Shown here one piece after another: positions 24,161 to 37,254 of a DNA stretch of 64,000 nucleotides. Origin of the DNA: Sipunculus nudus (lineage: Eukaryota; Annelida; Sipuncula; Golfingiida; Sipunculidae). The position numbers were made by a program, and so were the translations under genes. Position 1 is the first letter of the stretch; each line of letters starts with the position of its first letter. The notes beneath the pieces were generated by a model, which was given only the letters and a program-made list of their open reading frames with translations, had not been told where the DNA came from and did not search any database. The DNA lies in the NCBI GenBank assembly GCA_026874595.1, contig CM049316.1, positions 59,405,676 to 59,469,675 of the forward strand, written 5' to 3'.

Positions 24161-25428
24161 GATCAAATATTGGTATTTCAAATGATATAAGAAATTTCCA
24201 GTTGTCTGTCATTCAATAACAATATGAAAAATAATTTTGTTGAAAAGATTTTTTTGCACACGATATTAGATGTAATTAATTCACACAGTTATGGTTATAC
24301 TCTCTATAGGTGCTTTGTATTGAAAGGTACGAAATATGAAACCCTCGCAAAACACACACAAAAAATAAAATTGTGAAATATGAACCCCTAGGATATGAAG
24401 GCAACCACAGTATATTGACAGGGGTTCTAAAAAAAATATTAAGCGATCCAGAGAATCCGGATTTGGATTTCGTAAAATGGCTTGGCCATTAAACCACATT
24501 TCATGAAGTGTCTGAATAAGTGGATCATTTCATGAAATGCCTGAAATCCGTATGCATTTTCCAGACAACCTGATTACACAGTTTGCCTGTTACTTACACA
24601 CATGTCTGTATAAGAGATTGCTTTAATATGATTTGATCTGTTCAAATTAGCTGGTATTTAGGTATTATTGTCACATGTAGCTGATCTAATCAGTTAATGA
24701 CCTTAGATTTGGATCAAATTGCAAAGAGAGATTTAAGCATGTAAAGTCACACTGCATGTTGATGGTTTCATAAAGTGTGATGATATTCTGCTATATATAG
24801 AATATACAAAAGAATTGCCTATGTGAAGATAATGTGTAAATTTATAAGCGACAGATCAGACAAAATATTATTTCAAACCCTTCTTACAAAATATTTTATC
24901 AATACAATGAAATTGTGTTTGTTGGTGCTTTCAGATAACATTTTTTGTATGTTGGATTCCAAGAGAGGGCCTTGATTCGTATATAAGCGTTATGTGCTCT
25001 CTGTCGCGATACACACTCATAGTTGCCGTCAGGTTACGCTGAAATCGGCTCTTGAAAAATAAAAATGAAATATCTCAGGATTTATGTAGAAATATGAGAA
25101 ATGACCCCCCTTTGGCACACGTGTGCATCAATCCCGACAGTTCAAGACGAAAGATTCGCATATCCGAGGCGTGGCGTCAGAGAAAATGCGTGACACAAGT
25201 CTCGTTATTGAGACACATATATTGATAATTTTTTTTCGCCAAATTCCAATTATGTCATACAATTATCATGAGTTGCTCAGTCCATATAGTTAAACAGCTC
25301 GGAAATTACACTGAAATCACAACATAAAATGTGTATAGAATTACAATTGGATTTGTATATTCCGTACAAGTAAAAAGAGGTGTGTCATGCAAAAAAAATG
25401 CATATGATACTTTTTTTTTCTAACATTT
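24161..25428. other. Inter-unit spacer, no gene
   Basis: 24640-24830 resembles 29570-29680, so the duplicated unit extends upstream of the lectin promoter. 25255-25330 resembles 19380-19445. No exon is recognised. Confidence 0.5.
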
Positions 25429-25449
25429 GTGTGTGTGTGTGTGTGTGTG
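25429..25449 (+). repeat. (TG)n microsatellite
   Basis: About 10 GT/TG repeats, followed by a G-rich stretch, at the start of the U3 copy of the recurrent unit. Confidence 0.9.
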
Positions 25450-27780
25450 GGAGGGGGTGTCCCTATCGTGAAATCCTCCCAAAACCGTGCTTGCATTCAC
25501 TTATTTAACCCATATTGTCAGATTTATTCATGCAAAAGTGACTATACGATGGAAAATACTCCTTGATGAAGTTACTTATCATGTGTCGGATCCACACTAA
25601 AATCTACTAGATTCTGAATTCATGAATTCCGTTGTGTGTGGGTTATGTTGTAAACTATCACGCACACACGCACGCATTCACGCATACCCTTTCTTTCAGT
25701 TTGGTCATTTAGCTGGATGCTACTAGGTCCAGCCTGATAATATTTCACCTGCAGGTTGGGTATAATTACATGAAACACACTATCAGAATCATTGTGTTTT
25801 TGTAAGTATTCCAAGTGTAATTGGTAAGAGGAAAAATGTAAGTACAGGTTGTTGCTAGGGAGTTAAATGTATTCAGTGTGTAAATGGGCGGTACCAAACA
25901 AAAGGTATACCACAATAATAAGAATCTGCAGATTGTGAAAACAGTATATGGACGTTACTGTTCACTACTCTATCACAGATCGGGATCGCAAGGATCAAAG
26001 AAGGGTTTTCATATCAATCATTTATTTGAACAAGATAAAGCACAATGAAGATAAACATGAGCTTATATTTTGCATCTGATTGTTAATACACCTATACTGA
26101 TTAAACCGCAAAATGCTGTAATAAAACGCCACAGGGGATTCAAAGGTCACGATAATTCGCAGGTGTCTATGTAAGTGTTGTGCTTGAAAATTAGAAAAAT
26201 GAGAGCTGTGAAACCGAGACAAGATTATGCGCCCACTCAGCACCCCACTGGACTCCCTGAATACTTAGTCCAATTCTTATAAATAACCTCCTTCCCATTT
26301 TCGTGAAAAAATCGTATCTCCCGCTAGTCCAGTAACGCCCTTTTGTGGTCCTGAAATGAAGATAAATTCTTGTATCTTTTACATTGGTATCGGGTTAATT
26401 CCCATGCAACATTCTTATTTTCCTCCTGAGTTTGGGGCAAACAGATGTAACAATAATATACCACCCGAAAAGAGATTAGTATAAAAATAATCATTATGTA
26501 TATACTATTTGACGATATACATTTGAATACTATACCTAAATATATTTTACAATACCTGTATTGATATAACTGCTTGTAGCTCTTTAGCGTCATTGGTGTT
26601 TTAGTAAATATGTGATGTTTTATTTATTATATGTTTTAGATATAAAGCTCATTTGAAGCATGCATATTTATTACCCAATAGAATATTATAATAAATGCTC
26701 TATATAAATATAGTTAAGTTATTTACATTTTTAATACCTCACATAAATTGCAAGACCATTCTAAATTTTGCAGATGTGTGACATCCCATTATTACTGTAC
26801 CTGAGAGTCACTGCTACCTTACGTTTCTTAGCTTTGGTTTCATTTTGTGTCCTGAAGCGTATATTTACTGATCACGACTAGTTTTGTAGGTTACTGAAGA
26901 CTGATTTCGTCATCTGTATTTGTTCCATTGTTAACACTTTTTTCCTCTGCCAAAGTACATCAATGGTCATACTTCTCAACTGTTATCTTATCGAGTTTCC
27001 TGAAACCTGAGTTGTTTAATTTGTCTCACCCCCTCCCCCTCTAACTCCCCCACCCCACAGAGGGTTGTCATTGTCCTCATCATTTTCGTCTAAAGGATGA
27101 ACGTAGTTACTTTTGAAGCACTACTTATGTTCCCCTTAAATTTTATACAAATTATTTCTATCAAAATCACGGAGGGGAAAAAAAACTGGTGACTTGGACC
27201 TTGATATTCGAGGTCAAAACAGCCAAAATTTAAAATTTGTACACTTATTCTTTCAGCCTAGTTCTTGGAGAAGTTAAAAAAATGGCGAGCTTGATCTTGG
27301 ACTTCAACGTCATGTCAGTAAATATTCAGTATATTTGTGGACCCTCTATGTTTTGAAATACTAGCCGAAAGTATAAAGCCATACCTTTTATCTTTCAGGA
27401 AAACGTTACCAGACGAAAGGGAAGAAACTGTATATTTTGATTTCACAAAGTCAGGGTCACAACGTCAACCTCTTTAGAAAGACTTAATATATTTAATGCC
27501 ATTCTTTTCATCCAAACATTGATTACCTACCAATACGGGAAGAACACTTTATTTTTTGACCACACAGTGTGAATAGTAAAGGACTGTCTTCTTTAACAAG
27601 CTTCTGGATAGCATCTAACTTCACATTTGGCTTAGCCAGCAGTAGGAGAAGAACCCTATTGATTTTTAGGTCACCAAGGTCAAGGGTCAAATTTACAGGA
27701 CCTACATTTTTTATAAAGCTCATAAAAATATCCTTCTAGACAATTTCAGCTGAGCTTCTAGACTCATGGGTCCCAATTAT
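25450..27780. repeat. Recurrent unit copy 3 and decayed AGC-family repeat (in U3)
   Basis: 25450-26800 matches 19950-21400 and 11900-13600. 26800-27780 is AGC-family sequence ending in ctgagcttctagactcatgg at about 27752. This is the most diverged copy in the window. Confidence 0.6.
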
Positions 27781-27791
27781 TATTAACTAAC

Positions 27792-28986
27792 CAGATAGGA
27801 GCTTGATGATATGTTTCTGTTCCTCCTCTGTTTCCATGCTGACAAGGTCACCACCTGCACTTCTACACCTCTCACGCGAGGCTTTCCATGTCATTGAATC
27901 CTCTGTGATCTTGTAACATGATACAGTGTGTCTTCCTTTCGACATGAACTAGGTTTCCCATCCTTTAGCATAATAGATTGTATAATAGAAACAGTAACGT
28001 AAATATCGTTAATCGCTGAACATTTGTTACACGAATTTATATATAGGTGTACTTATATCTCTTTGTTATCTTGAAACGATATATTGCAATGAAAGGATAT
28101 AAGGATGATATTGACAAAGTGTAGGCCGATTCCGTCTGTGTATACTTTTCGCACAGTTTGCTAATAATTTCATTTAACGTTTTCATAATACGTAATTTAA
28201 ATCAAGTCAAGTTCTTTATCATGTCAAACTCTTCCATAATTATATCGTTATTGATGAGTGCAGGAAATGAATGTGCTTTCATTGCTGCCACTTTTGATTC
28301 TATTAAAAAAGTAAAACATTTTAAAGATAAAAGCATTGAATTGTTTGAAAAAAAGTATGAAAAAAGTAAAAACTATTACCATAACATAACTGACATAATT
28401 TTTTAACATTTTTTCTCAATTGGTTCAGATTAACAGCAAGTAATCACTATCTTAAGATGATGATTTTAGAAAGAAAAGTATAAAAATGTATTTACCTCTG
28501 AAAAAAAATATTTATTTTTAAAAATTTTCCCTGAAAAAGTATGTTGTTTTAAAAAATATTAAAATTGCAGCACTTTGCTTTGATAGCTAAATATAAAGAT
28601 TATATAAATATATATATTTGTGTATCACATTATGTACAATTAATAAATGAGATGGATAAATATACCCTTGTAATTGTCTTTCTGCAGATCTTCCTTGGAT
28701 GTCTGCAGCACCTTTTCCATGAGTGCAATTATATTCGCATGTAAGTTCGGATCCATACACCTTGCCTTACATGTTTCCTCGTATGGAGGGGAAAGTTTGC
28801 TTCAATTTCTGTTTTGTCCTGCAGAATGTTGATCACTGAAGACAACCCCAAAGGTACATATAATACCTACAAAAAGCAAAACGCATATTAATAATATGTT
28901 TCGCTTAGTTCAGATTATGCTTATTTAACTGAACCATTTTAATAATAAACTGTTAGCTGTTATATCTTACCGAAAAGCGGTATCAT
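27792..28986 (-). pseudogene. C-type lectin-like gene, unit U3 (broken)
   Basis: Same layout as U2. Exon 1: 28971-28986 (ATG ATA CCG CTT TTC G, donor GTAAGA). Exon 2: 28666-28866, again 201 bp, donor GTATAT. Exon 3 ends at 27792 with donor GTTAGT. Exon 3 still reads SCYKITED, MTWKASRERC and GGDLVSMETEEEQ with no poly-A run. Lesions: an in-frame TGA in exon 2 where U4 has TGC (Cys); the exon 3 acceptor CAG has become CAA; and the CAAGW start of the lectin domain is lost. It lies about 5.0 kb from U2 in the same orientation, so the two are tandem duplicates. The clean reading of much of exon 3 suggests that decay came late or that this exon was under constraint for some time. Confidence 0.75.
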
Positions 28987-30317
28987 GGTTTCCTCGATAG
29001 TGACTGCAACCCAGAACTCATCTATATTTTCTGTATATTTTTCTTGAATAGTTTCTTCGTCATTGCTTTTTTTACTCATTATAAATCCTCCTTTTAAATA
29101 ATATCAATTTGCAAATTGTGGATGTTGTTATTCATGTTTCATCGAAGAAAGCGTATAATTAGCTTGCACAAATATGCTAATTTTATTGACACAAATGTTT
29201 GTGAAACTGTTTAATTGTGCTATGTCCTACGAAGTTTAATATATTCTAATTGGTATTTAAAACATGAAAAAAAATATAACAAGAGAAAAAAGTGTTTATG
29301 ACAAAGGTTAGTTCAATTAAAGCAGACATGGTTATGCAGAGAGGTAACACAGTCATGTAGACGGATATGATATAGAAAGGTAGCACAGTATTATTTCCAA
29401 GCCGAATAATAAGCTGTCAATCACAGCTGTATCATTAAATTACTTTCTGTTATTCTGATATTAAAGAGTTAAAATGCAGACTTGCCGTATCACAGTCTGT
29501 CATGTGATACTGTGGTTGCCTTTATTTTTCTTAGATATGGCTCAAACTGTTAATAAATTGTTAAGAGAGAACTAAGCATGTATAGTCACATTGCACTGTT
29601 GATATAACCATAACATGTACTAGTATTCTACTGTATACAAAAGCTGTACAATTTTCTTAGCCTAAAAACATGTCCAACACTATACTTCAGATATTTCTTG
29701 GAATTTGTGTTAAATATGAAGTGCGTCAAACAACGGAATGTGCTGTGCAAATTCATAATTTGTCTTGCATATTACTGCCTGGTTTATGAAAGATAGTTCA
29801 TGCGTATATATGGTTTCGTTACTCATCAGTTTTTGATAACCTAGCATTTGAAATGTATTTGCAATAATTGTGTTTATCGGATTTATGGAACATACATCTA
29901 ACAGAAAAAGCTTCGCTTTAAAACTGACGTAAGAGTGCAGATTCACTGATTTTTTCTTGAACAATTGATATTTTTATGGATTGAAGGCCCTTTTGTAACC
30001 TGCGCGAAGTGAGAGGTATTGTTTTAACTCGATTCTCTGTGTGTGTGTTTGTCCGCAACCCATCTGAAGAACAGTATCAGTTAAAATCACAGTTGTTATT
30101 GAAATTTATCATACAGTAGGGTTTTGTGAAAATGTTCAAAAATGTTTGTATGTGTGTGTGTAAATTCAAGCGTAAATGACTCCGAAATTATTGATATATT
30201 TTGTTTTTATAGCACATTTGTTTACACCTAGACACAAATTATGTCGATATAGCCAACCTTGATGTGAAAGTTATGACGTCACAGCGAGAAGAATAGGGAG
30301 CGTTAGTCTCGTTTTAT
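28987..30317. other. Upstream flank of U3, no gene
   Basis: 29230-29430 resembles 63860-63950 upstream of U4, so it belongs to the duplicated unit. From about 29960 to 30317 nothing is recognised. Confidence 0.5.
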
Positions 30318-30729
30318 CACTATAGAAAGGTGCTGATGACGAAAAAACTTGCTAAACTTGCTAATTCGGTCTAAATAGCCGAAACTGCAAGTATTAAAGG
30401 GCGATCCGTCTCGAAACACTTTCATTCACAAGATCGAGCTCGGCTCTCGAATGGCATGGCTGGGTCTCTGCTGCTTGGATCGGTAGAGGGAATGTAGGTT
30501 GCTTCTGCCTTTGCGGCTGTGAGTGCTGTAGCTTTCCTCAAAGTCACCGGTTCGGGATGTACAGTGGCGGTCTCTCGCGGCTCTTTGCTTGGCTTGGTGT
30601 GGCACCGCGGCTGTTGGCTCAGAGAACATGCTTAAGGAGTGCACAGGGCCGAGGTCTTGACCACAGCAACCTATAGCTGCTCGACGAGCGTGAACTTCTT
30701 CTGCTGCACTATAGAAAGGAGGTAGAAAA
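30318..30729 (-). other. GC-rich island between 13-bp direct repeats, with an open frame (unknown)
   Basis: CACTATAGAAAGG occurs at 30318-30330 and again at 30717-30729. The 386 bp between is much GC-richer than its surroundings. On the minus strand an open frame (30426-30740) is rich in Arg, Ser and His, with no recognised domain. Its ATG lies outside the repeats, in the flank. After its stop comes about 95 bp of untranslated-like sequence (agacggatcgccctttaata in reverse). The pattern fits an inserted retroposed fragment with a target-site duplication, but no poly-A tail is seen. Confidence 0.4.
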
Positions 30730-30740
30730 AGCCGGTTCAA

Positions 30741-31552
30741 AAGTTCTTAAGGAGATAAGGAGATAACCTCATAACAACATTACGCCATGCAGACCTGGCT
30801 TCAGAAAATGAGGGTCAGCTTTCCAAAGGACACAGCGATGCCATACGTTAGAACTTCGTTAACTACGTTAATTTTTAGATACAAATTATCAATACGTTTA
30901 TGCTTCATGCGGCCTGATCCGGATCTCACTGGGTCTGCGCCCACTCTGAAGTGACGTTGCTTATGACATGTATTCATAGACTGAACTATAGACCTGATCA
31001 TATGTTTTTGTCAAGCTTGATTAATGAAATATTAAATTTTGTATAATTATTGATTACATATATTCAAACTCTATTATGAAGGATTGGTTAAACTACATAT
31101 ATACTGCGTAGTCCTTGTATTCCGGAGCACTCTAACTATATATATATATATATATATATAATTTTTTAATAATTATGATAAAAATAATTATTATTACAAT
31201 TAACAGGGATAAAAATAATATTATCAAATGTTTTATGATATTGTTCATTGACAATTCAAATAACTTACTTGCTTACTTGCACATATGTAAAAAAGCAATT
31301 ATATGAGCAAGTAAGCTTATACAATGAAATATTTGATCTATAAATAAATGTGCAAAATATTTATACACCTATAAATCATAATTTAAATATTGTTAAAATA
31401 GATTATTTTGAATAAATAATATACATTAATAATATATTTATAAAATATATATTATACATATTTTATATAATGTAAACAATATATTATAACTGTATGATAT
31501 AAAAATCTCTAGATCATGTATAAAATATATAGGATATATAGAAATAATATAT
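30741..31552. other. AT-rich stretch with (TA)n, no gene
   Basis: Contains a TA microsatellite at 31138-31161 and long TA-rich runs around 31430-31550. No exon is recognised. Confidence 0.5.
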
Positions 31553-32467
31553 ATCGGGTGATTCAGATAAAAATGTTTCGACAATTTCATTGGTTCATAG
31601 GTTGAACTTCCTGATTTATGACAAGAATAAATTAGCATAGCAAAATTAGTTATATCCAATGCTGGGAAATGTATATTGCACCTCCGTTCGGTGTCAAGTG
31701 TCAGCCGGGGTCATACAGCTCATTGGGTATAAGGGTTTACTTATCGGTAACAGTTTGTTATAAGTTTGATGAAAGTCTTTTGTCAATCTGTTTAATGATA
31801 TTTGACTTATACCCATGCAAGTTACTGGCAATTTTCCTCTGGGACTCATGTGTACCCGGATTGTTCTTTTGAGTAGAATGTTCTCTTTTGTGTAATTCTT
31901 GTCCCCCTCAGTTCTTGCAGTGCGTGGCCTGCCACTCCAAGCTTGTAAATCACCGAAAAAAGTTCTTTCAAAAGGTTTGATAGCCCTGTTCACAGTACGT
32001 ACATTCCACCCTTTAAATGAAAATTCTCTTGCGAAGCCTGCCCCTCTCCATCTCTTTTCCACGAAGCAATATTATATAATTTCAAAACAGCAGTGCTAAA
32101 AATCATTCTGTACACAGCAAGGTATCGAACTCAGCTGAAAATAATATTATTTTGTTTTCTGGCATGAGAAGATGTACCATGTCATTCCAGAGCATAAGTC
32201 CATCACACCAGTACCAAATGTCCTGTACCGGAATGACACTTTACACCAACTACAGGGGACGTCATGCAGCTGTATACTGGATATGGAACATTTCACTCTG
32301 TAAATGTATTCTTTTCATAAATCAGAAAGTTGAACTCCTGGACCAATGACATTTTTACCGACATATTTAAATTGTATACACCATTATACACACCAACAAC
32401 TAGCATACAATATTTATAAAACTATGAATCCCTAAAGTTCAAGACTTTTTTTTCTGAATCACCCGAT
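31553..32467 (-). mobile_element. Mariner-like deletion derivative
   Basis: TIRs CGGGTGATTCAGA (left from 31555; right inverted copy ending at 32465) lie in TA-rich flanks, consistent with TA target sites of the Tc1/mariner superfamily. At about 0.91 kb it is shorter than a full element. It encodes only the N-terminal part of a transposase on the minus strand. Confidence 0.7.
31694..32062 (-). pseudogene. Mariner-like transposase, N-terminal DNA-binding fragment
   Basis: The 122-residue frame shows WSGRPRTARTEGDKNY at about residues 42-57, then SPRGKLP (72-78) and MGISQISLNRLTKDFHQTY (82-100). This is the SGRPRT, helix-turn-helix and GIS-x-SL-x-RIL-x-KDL pattern of mariner/IS630-type transposases. 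In functional members this region binds the TIRs. The catalytic DDE/DDD half is missing, so it cannot be an active transposase. The downstream strand has no further recognisable transposase frame. Confidence 0.65.
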
Positions 32468-33461
32468 ATATATTTAATATCTATATATTGATTTTAATTA
32501 ACATAATGATAATAATAAATACGAAAAATAATCATAATATTCAATAATATTATAAACAGATGTGTTTAGAAAATATTTTAACATGGAAATAAAATTTATA
32601 TTAAGATATCCATATTAAATATAGCATAATTTATACATTTTATAAATGTATAATGTAATATATTTAAATTCGAAATATGTCGCATCCATTTTTTAATAAT
32701 ATTAATATACAAATTTGGGGAAATAATGCATATATATTCAGTCCCGACTTGACATTCCGACCCTTAACATTCTGAAAATCTTGCAATCCGACGGTATTTT
32801 GTAAAAAAAAGAACGGGACCCATAGAAATTAACCTTGAAAAACCGACAGCCTTGGATTCCGACTCCGACTTGACATTTCCCGACACAAACAAGGATACCA
32901 ACGTATTTTCTGACATGACAATCCGACCGGTATATCGTCCTTTAACACATTCACTGCCAAGCCCATGTTCACCCCCCAGTGCCAGGGCCATACACAGGGA
33001 CCCCAGCAGCCCGAGAGATGCAGTGGTACCAAGACTAGGTGCTAATTACCTGATAAGAAGGTGTGACTTCGGATAACACAGGGGCAATTAAACTCGGGGG
33101 AGGTGTGAAGTTGGGCACTGAGCCAAATGACCGCGATAGTAGTCAAGGCATGGCTCCGGTGGACTGGTCTCATAGCGTCTACATGGACACAAGCATAAAG
33201 CTAACAACTGATTCAAATAAAGATCTTTATTTGTAAATGATGAACCAAATGAAAATGTGTATCTTGGCGCGAATGCTGATTTGGGAAGAGTCAAATGACT
33301 GAGAGACACTGACAAATATAGGCCTATGTCTAACCAAAATAAATATTATACCGGTACTGTATATTCGGGCACGCGCGATTTTTACATTTATGCAATATAA
33401 CTATAAAAACAAAATTTGGCATCAAATCCGGCGCCATCCCCCCCACGTTTGACCGTCTCAT
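32468..33461. other. Unassigned stretch
   Basis: 32735-32960 repeats gacttgacat and ccgac motifs but gives no clear element. Short overlapping open frames near 32850-33080 show no family. Nothing firm is recognised. Confidence 0.4.
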
Positions 33462-33590
33462 CTAGAAACATCTAGAAACAAATTCTAACCAATCAGTGAC
33501 CGGCTTTAGCCCATCTAGAAACAAACTAGAAACACAGCTGACCAATCAGAGACCGACCTTCACCATGTAGAAACATTTAGAAACGTGTGA
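33462..33590 (+). promoter_or_regulatory. Promoter-like tandem: paired TAGAAAC motifs and two CCAAT boxes
   Basis: Six TAGAAAC motifs in three pairs (about 33463/33473, 33516/33527, 33568/33578), each pair 10-11 bp apart. A seventh lies at 34204, past the MITE. Two copies of ACCAATCAGNGACCG (33489, 33541) sit between the pairs, giving a roughly 52-bp repeating module. A TATA box follows at 34236 once the MITE is subtracted. TAGAAAC pairs could bind heat-shock factor (GAA half sites a helical turn apart) or another factor; the sequence alone does not decide. Confidence 0.5.
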
Positions 33591-33641
33591 CGTCCAGGCT
33601 TCAGTCTAAAAATACACTGGGGAATCCCTTTTGGTTAACTA

Positions 33642-34180
33642 TAGTCCGTTTCACCACCTGCTGTCCACCTGTTTTTTGTAGCTGATTTTCATAAAAGTTT
33701 ATATTTTTCAATAATTTCCAAGAAAACATCATATGGAAGTGACAACCTAATATGGCAATTAAGAATTTTACAATAAATCCCCTGTTTATGTTTCACAACA
33801 TTATAGTCTCTTCACCATGATCTGGCAGATTATGATATGTTCCTCCATAAGCAGCCATCTTTGTTTTAGCTGGTTATATTTTTTAGAATGTTTACATGAG
33901 ATCATCCAATCAGCAGCTGTCAGTGGAGGCTGTTTTTGCATGTGACCAATGACCTTGACCGCCATAAGTGGGTCTGATATGTTGTAAAATGTAGACTGAT
34001 TTCTCATATTTTCAGAAAATTCTGTTACTCAAATATGGCATAAGGTAGGAATCTAGTTACCTAGTTGAAAATTAGGTTCTGTAATCCTCTCCTCTACACT
34101 ATAATTGTTTCCCTTCAAATGTACCTAATAAAAATTTTCATAGCAAAAAACAGGTGGACATGAGGGGATAAAACGGACTA
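33642..34180. mobile_element. 539-bp MITE with TA target duplication
   Basis: Ends begin TAGTCCGTTT and match as inverted repeats over 37 bp (32 identical), including GTCCACCTGTTTTTTG in both. TA flanks each side (33640-33641, 34181-34182), as for Tc1/mariner-type MITEs. No coding potential. It splits the promoter-like region from its TATA box. Confidence 0.85.
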
Positions 34181-34235
34181 TAGACTGGTTTCCCTTCTCC
34201 TTTTAGAAACAACACCGTGTGTTTTTGGAAGAGAC

Positions 34236-34243
34236 TATATAAA
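34236..34243 (+). promoter_or_regulatory. TATA box
   Basis: TATATAAA about 26 bp before the ATG at 34262, downstream of the CCAAT/TAGAAAC region. Confidence 0.45.
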
Positions 34244-34261
34244 CACGACGTTTCAAAGCTA

Positions 34262-34408
34262 ATGTTTGAAATGCCAGGAAGAAAGATGAAGAAATCGATT
34301 GGTGCCTATGTCTGCAGATTTAAGCAGACACGACGCCAAGCCCAAGCATCTGGGTATACGGCGAGTTCCCCGGCAGAAGGGCCCGTACAACCAGTATTGT
34401 ATTTGTAA
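34262..34408 (+). CDS. Small hypothetical ORF (48 codons) behind the promoter-like region
   Basis: It is the first ATG close behind the TATA box and gives a basic 48-residue peptide starting MFEMPGRKMKKSIGAYVCRF. The stop TAA (34406-34408) overlaps a good donor (AAG then GTAACG at 34410), so the region could instead be a first exon read in another frame. A frame from 34299 stays open through that donor. No family is recognised. The palindrome begins only about 120 bp downstream, so any following exons may have been displaced. Confidence 0.25.
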   Translation: MFEMPGRKMKKSIGAYVCRFKQTRRQAQASGYTASSPAEGPVQPVLYL

Positions 34409-34990
34409 GGTAACGAATTGTGTTCAGTCAGTCCCACCATTCTTTGGATGGATGAATATCACTTTTTTAATAATAATTAACTGGATCATGATCTGAGACT
34501 CAATAACAACTCATTATTTTTAGTTGAAATATGATGACCGGAGTGAAAAGATTCAGTCAGTTTCCTTGATGGCCAAATGAGCGATAATAGAGGCTTTAAC
34601 TGTTTAAAGGGGTCTGTCTAAAACGCGGAGAATCTGCAAAGAGATGGACAATTCGTGGAGAATTTGCGGAGAGTTTTTATATGCAATGATACTTTTAAAT
34701 ACACTTTAACATCACTGAAATTCTCCAACAGTATTACTCTAAACATATTTGCGCACTGTTAAATGACCGAAATGATTTTTTTTAATCTGTTCATAATGTA
34801 TCAAATATTCAGGTGGTGAACAAAATATATAATATAATAAATAAATTATAATTTTACCTACATTTATTGATAGATAAAAAACACACCATTGTGCATAGAC
34901 CAAATTTACATGCACAAATAAAAGTTGAAACACAAACAATTGACTTTAGGCCTATTCACTTTATACACAAACAAAGATTGCACCATAAAT

Positions 34991-35771
34991 AGAGCCCCGT
35001 TTTTGTCAGGTTTAACCAGAAAATGGACGGAAAATAGAATAAGGGTTTGAAAACAGAATAAGGGTTCAAAAACGGAATTATCTTAATATATACACGGAGT
35101 ACGACGGAAAGTCGGGTTTAGAGCAGATTTACACTACAAATATTCTTGTAATAGCCAATATCTTGTAAAAAAAAATCTTTCAAACTGCGCCAGCCATATA
35201 CATAACAAGCAAGGTCTGCTAATTTTGGCTCACAACCATTACAGTAAGCACAAAGCTTTGATGTTAAGATTTTTAACGAACATGCCTGAAACGCTTATAC
35301 CGCCATTATGTGATATATACTATGATGAGGTTTCACCATTTGGTGCTAATCAGCCGAACCAAACCAGAATTATTCCAGATTCTTCGGTCCATTAAACACG
35401 TTTTACAAAGGTAAAAAGACTTGATTACTGACCAACGATGTGAAATGTTTTGGGCTTTAGAGTTCCAGTAGTTGCGTAGCATAACCATACGTGTCGGGTT
35501 GATGAAGAACCATTTATGACAAGGACCAAATATAATTTTATATATACATAAATAACTATGGCATCATTGATAGCAGAAAATAAATTGAAAACAATTTAAA
35601 CAGCTTATTGAACACGTAATCCATTTATCGTCCAGATTTTTACCAGATTTAACTCTCAAGAATATGTAGCAATTACATTACATAAAATATAAAGATAAAC
35701 GGGATATTCTGGAATTTTGATTTTATTAAAAAGGAAAATAAATATTTATAAAACGGAAAAAACGGGGCTCT
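34991..35771. mobile_element. Nested MITE with AGAGCCCCGTTTTT ends (left arm)
   Basis: Left end AGAGCCCCGTTTTTG and right end AAAAAACGGGGCTCT are inverted copies, 781 bp apart. No protein. The mirrored copy is at about 42628-43407. Confidence 0.6.
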
Positions 35772-37254
35772 GCATTAAGCCATTGAATCAACTTTGCAGT
35801 AGTATTAACAAGAATAAAAGAAAAAATAGTAAATATATGGTGTGATCACAGTTAAACAATAATAATTTTCTTAGTCTGTTCAAAATACACCACACTTTTT
35901 TTCTGACCATAACAATTCAGAGTAAAATAATCATAAAAAATGAAAAATTTATTCAGCAGTATATATATACATATCCTGGAGTGCTCCAATCGAATATGAT
36001 GAACGTCATAACTTATACAATCTTCACAAAACCATTTCATAAATTGTTTTAATTATTTATAAGACAAATGCACATTTTAAAGGAAACCACTAATTAATTA
36101 TTTTTCATTTTTTTATCACACCTAATTATGTTTACAAATACATCTCCTAACTCACAATCACATTAATTCCAAATGGTTACAGTTGCATTATATTTCGGCT
36201 CTGGTATTCTAGGAGAAAGTTTTGTTTTAGGAAATTATGTAAAAATGCCTAAACTGAAACAAAAAAATAATCCCTGGTTAAAATATTCAATTTGTTTAAT
36301 TTTCTGGATTGAATAAAAAATCAACTGCACTTGCATTTGCAAATAGCCCACAGTCTCCTGATGCTATTCATTGTCTCTGGTGTGGCAAAAATAAAATCTT
36401 AAGAGAAGAACCTGCTCTTCAAAACAACTGAGAGAGCTGAATTTTACGTGAATGTACAAATTTTTAATTATTATTATATAATTAAATAATATGTATAATA
36501 AATAATAAATAAATGTGTATTTAAAAGTATCGTTGCATATAAAACTCCCCGCAAATTCTCTGTGATTTCTCAATATCTCCAGGAATTCTCTTAAAGTTTG
36601 ATAATCATTTATAGCTGAATTGATTCCCACATGTTCATAATGCTGAATAACACTAACAGAACCAATGATTGTAAAAGAAGTGTTAATATCCTTTGATCCT
36701 TAAATTTGATTTTTAAGAATAAAAATAAAATGTAATAGATTAGTAATAGAAGCCTTTAGACATTTTTGGATTCCTCTCATTTTATGTAGTAGATGTTTTG
36801 GGAGAATGAAGTGCAGATAATTTGGGTGCAGACATTTTTGGGAGGCCCCAGTTTTTGTATTGACCGATCAGATCTGCTCATTATTGGACAAATAAATAAA
36901 TAATCTGCTCAACAGTCAGTAAATTCTCAAACAGTGTATGCTTCTAATTCTGCTGAACCAAACGAAATTGAAGTGATTATTTACTTTAATTAAAAGTATA
37001 ATTACTCAGCTTAAGGCTAACCCTACTGAACAAAACACCCCTAAAGTGTATATACTCTAGTTTACATGACCTTTAATACTCAGCTAAAGACTATACAAAC
37101 TGTACAGCCAACATTCTACGCCTTGGACTGTGTTCATCTTAATAGTTCAAATGAAGACTACCCCACTGAGCCCCACAGTCACACCCCAGTTGCTTGACTG
37201 GGAAGGCCAAAATATCATTTGAAACAAAAATTTAAATGTATGTTGTGATTGTTT

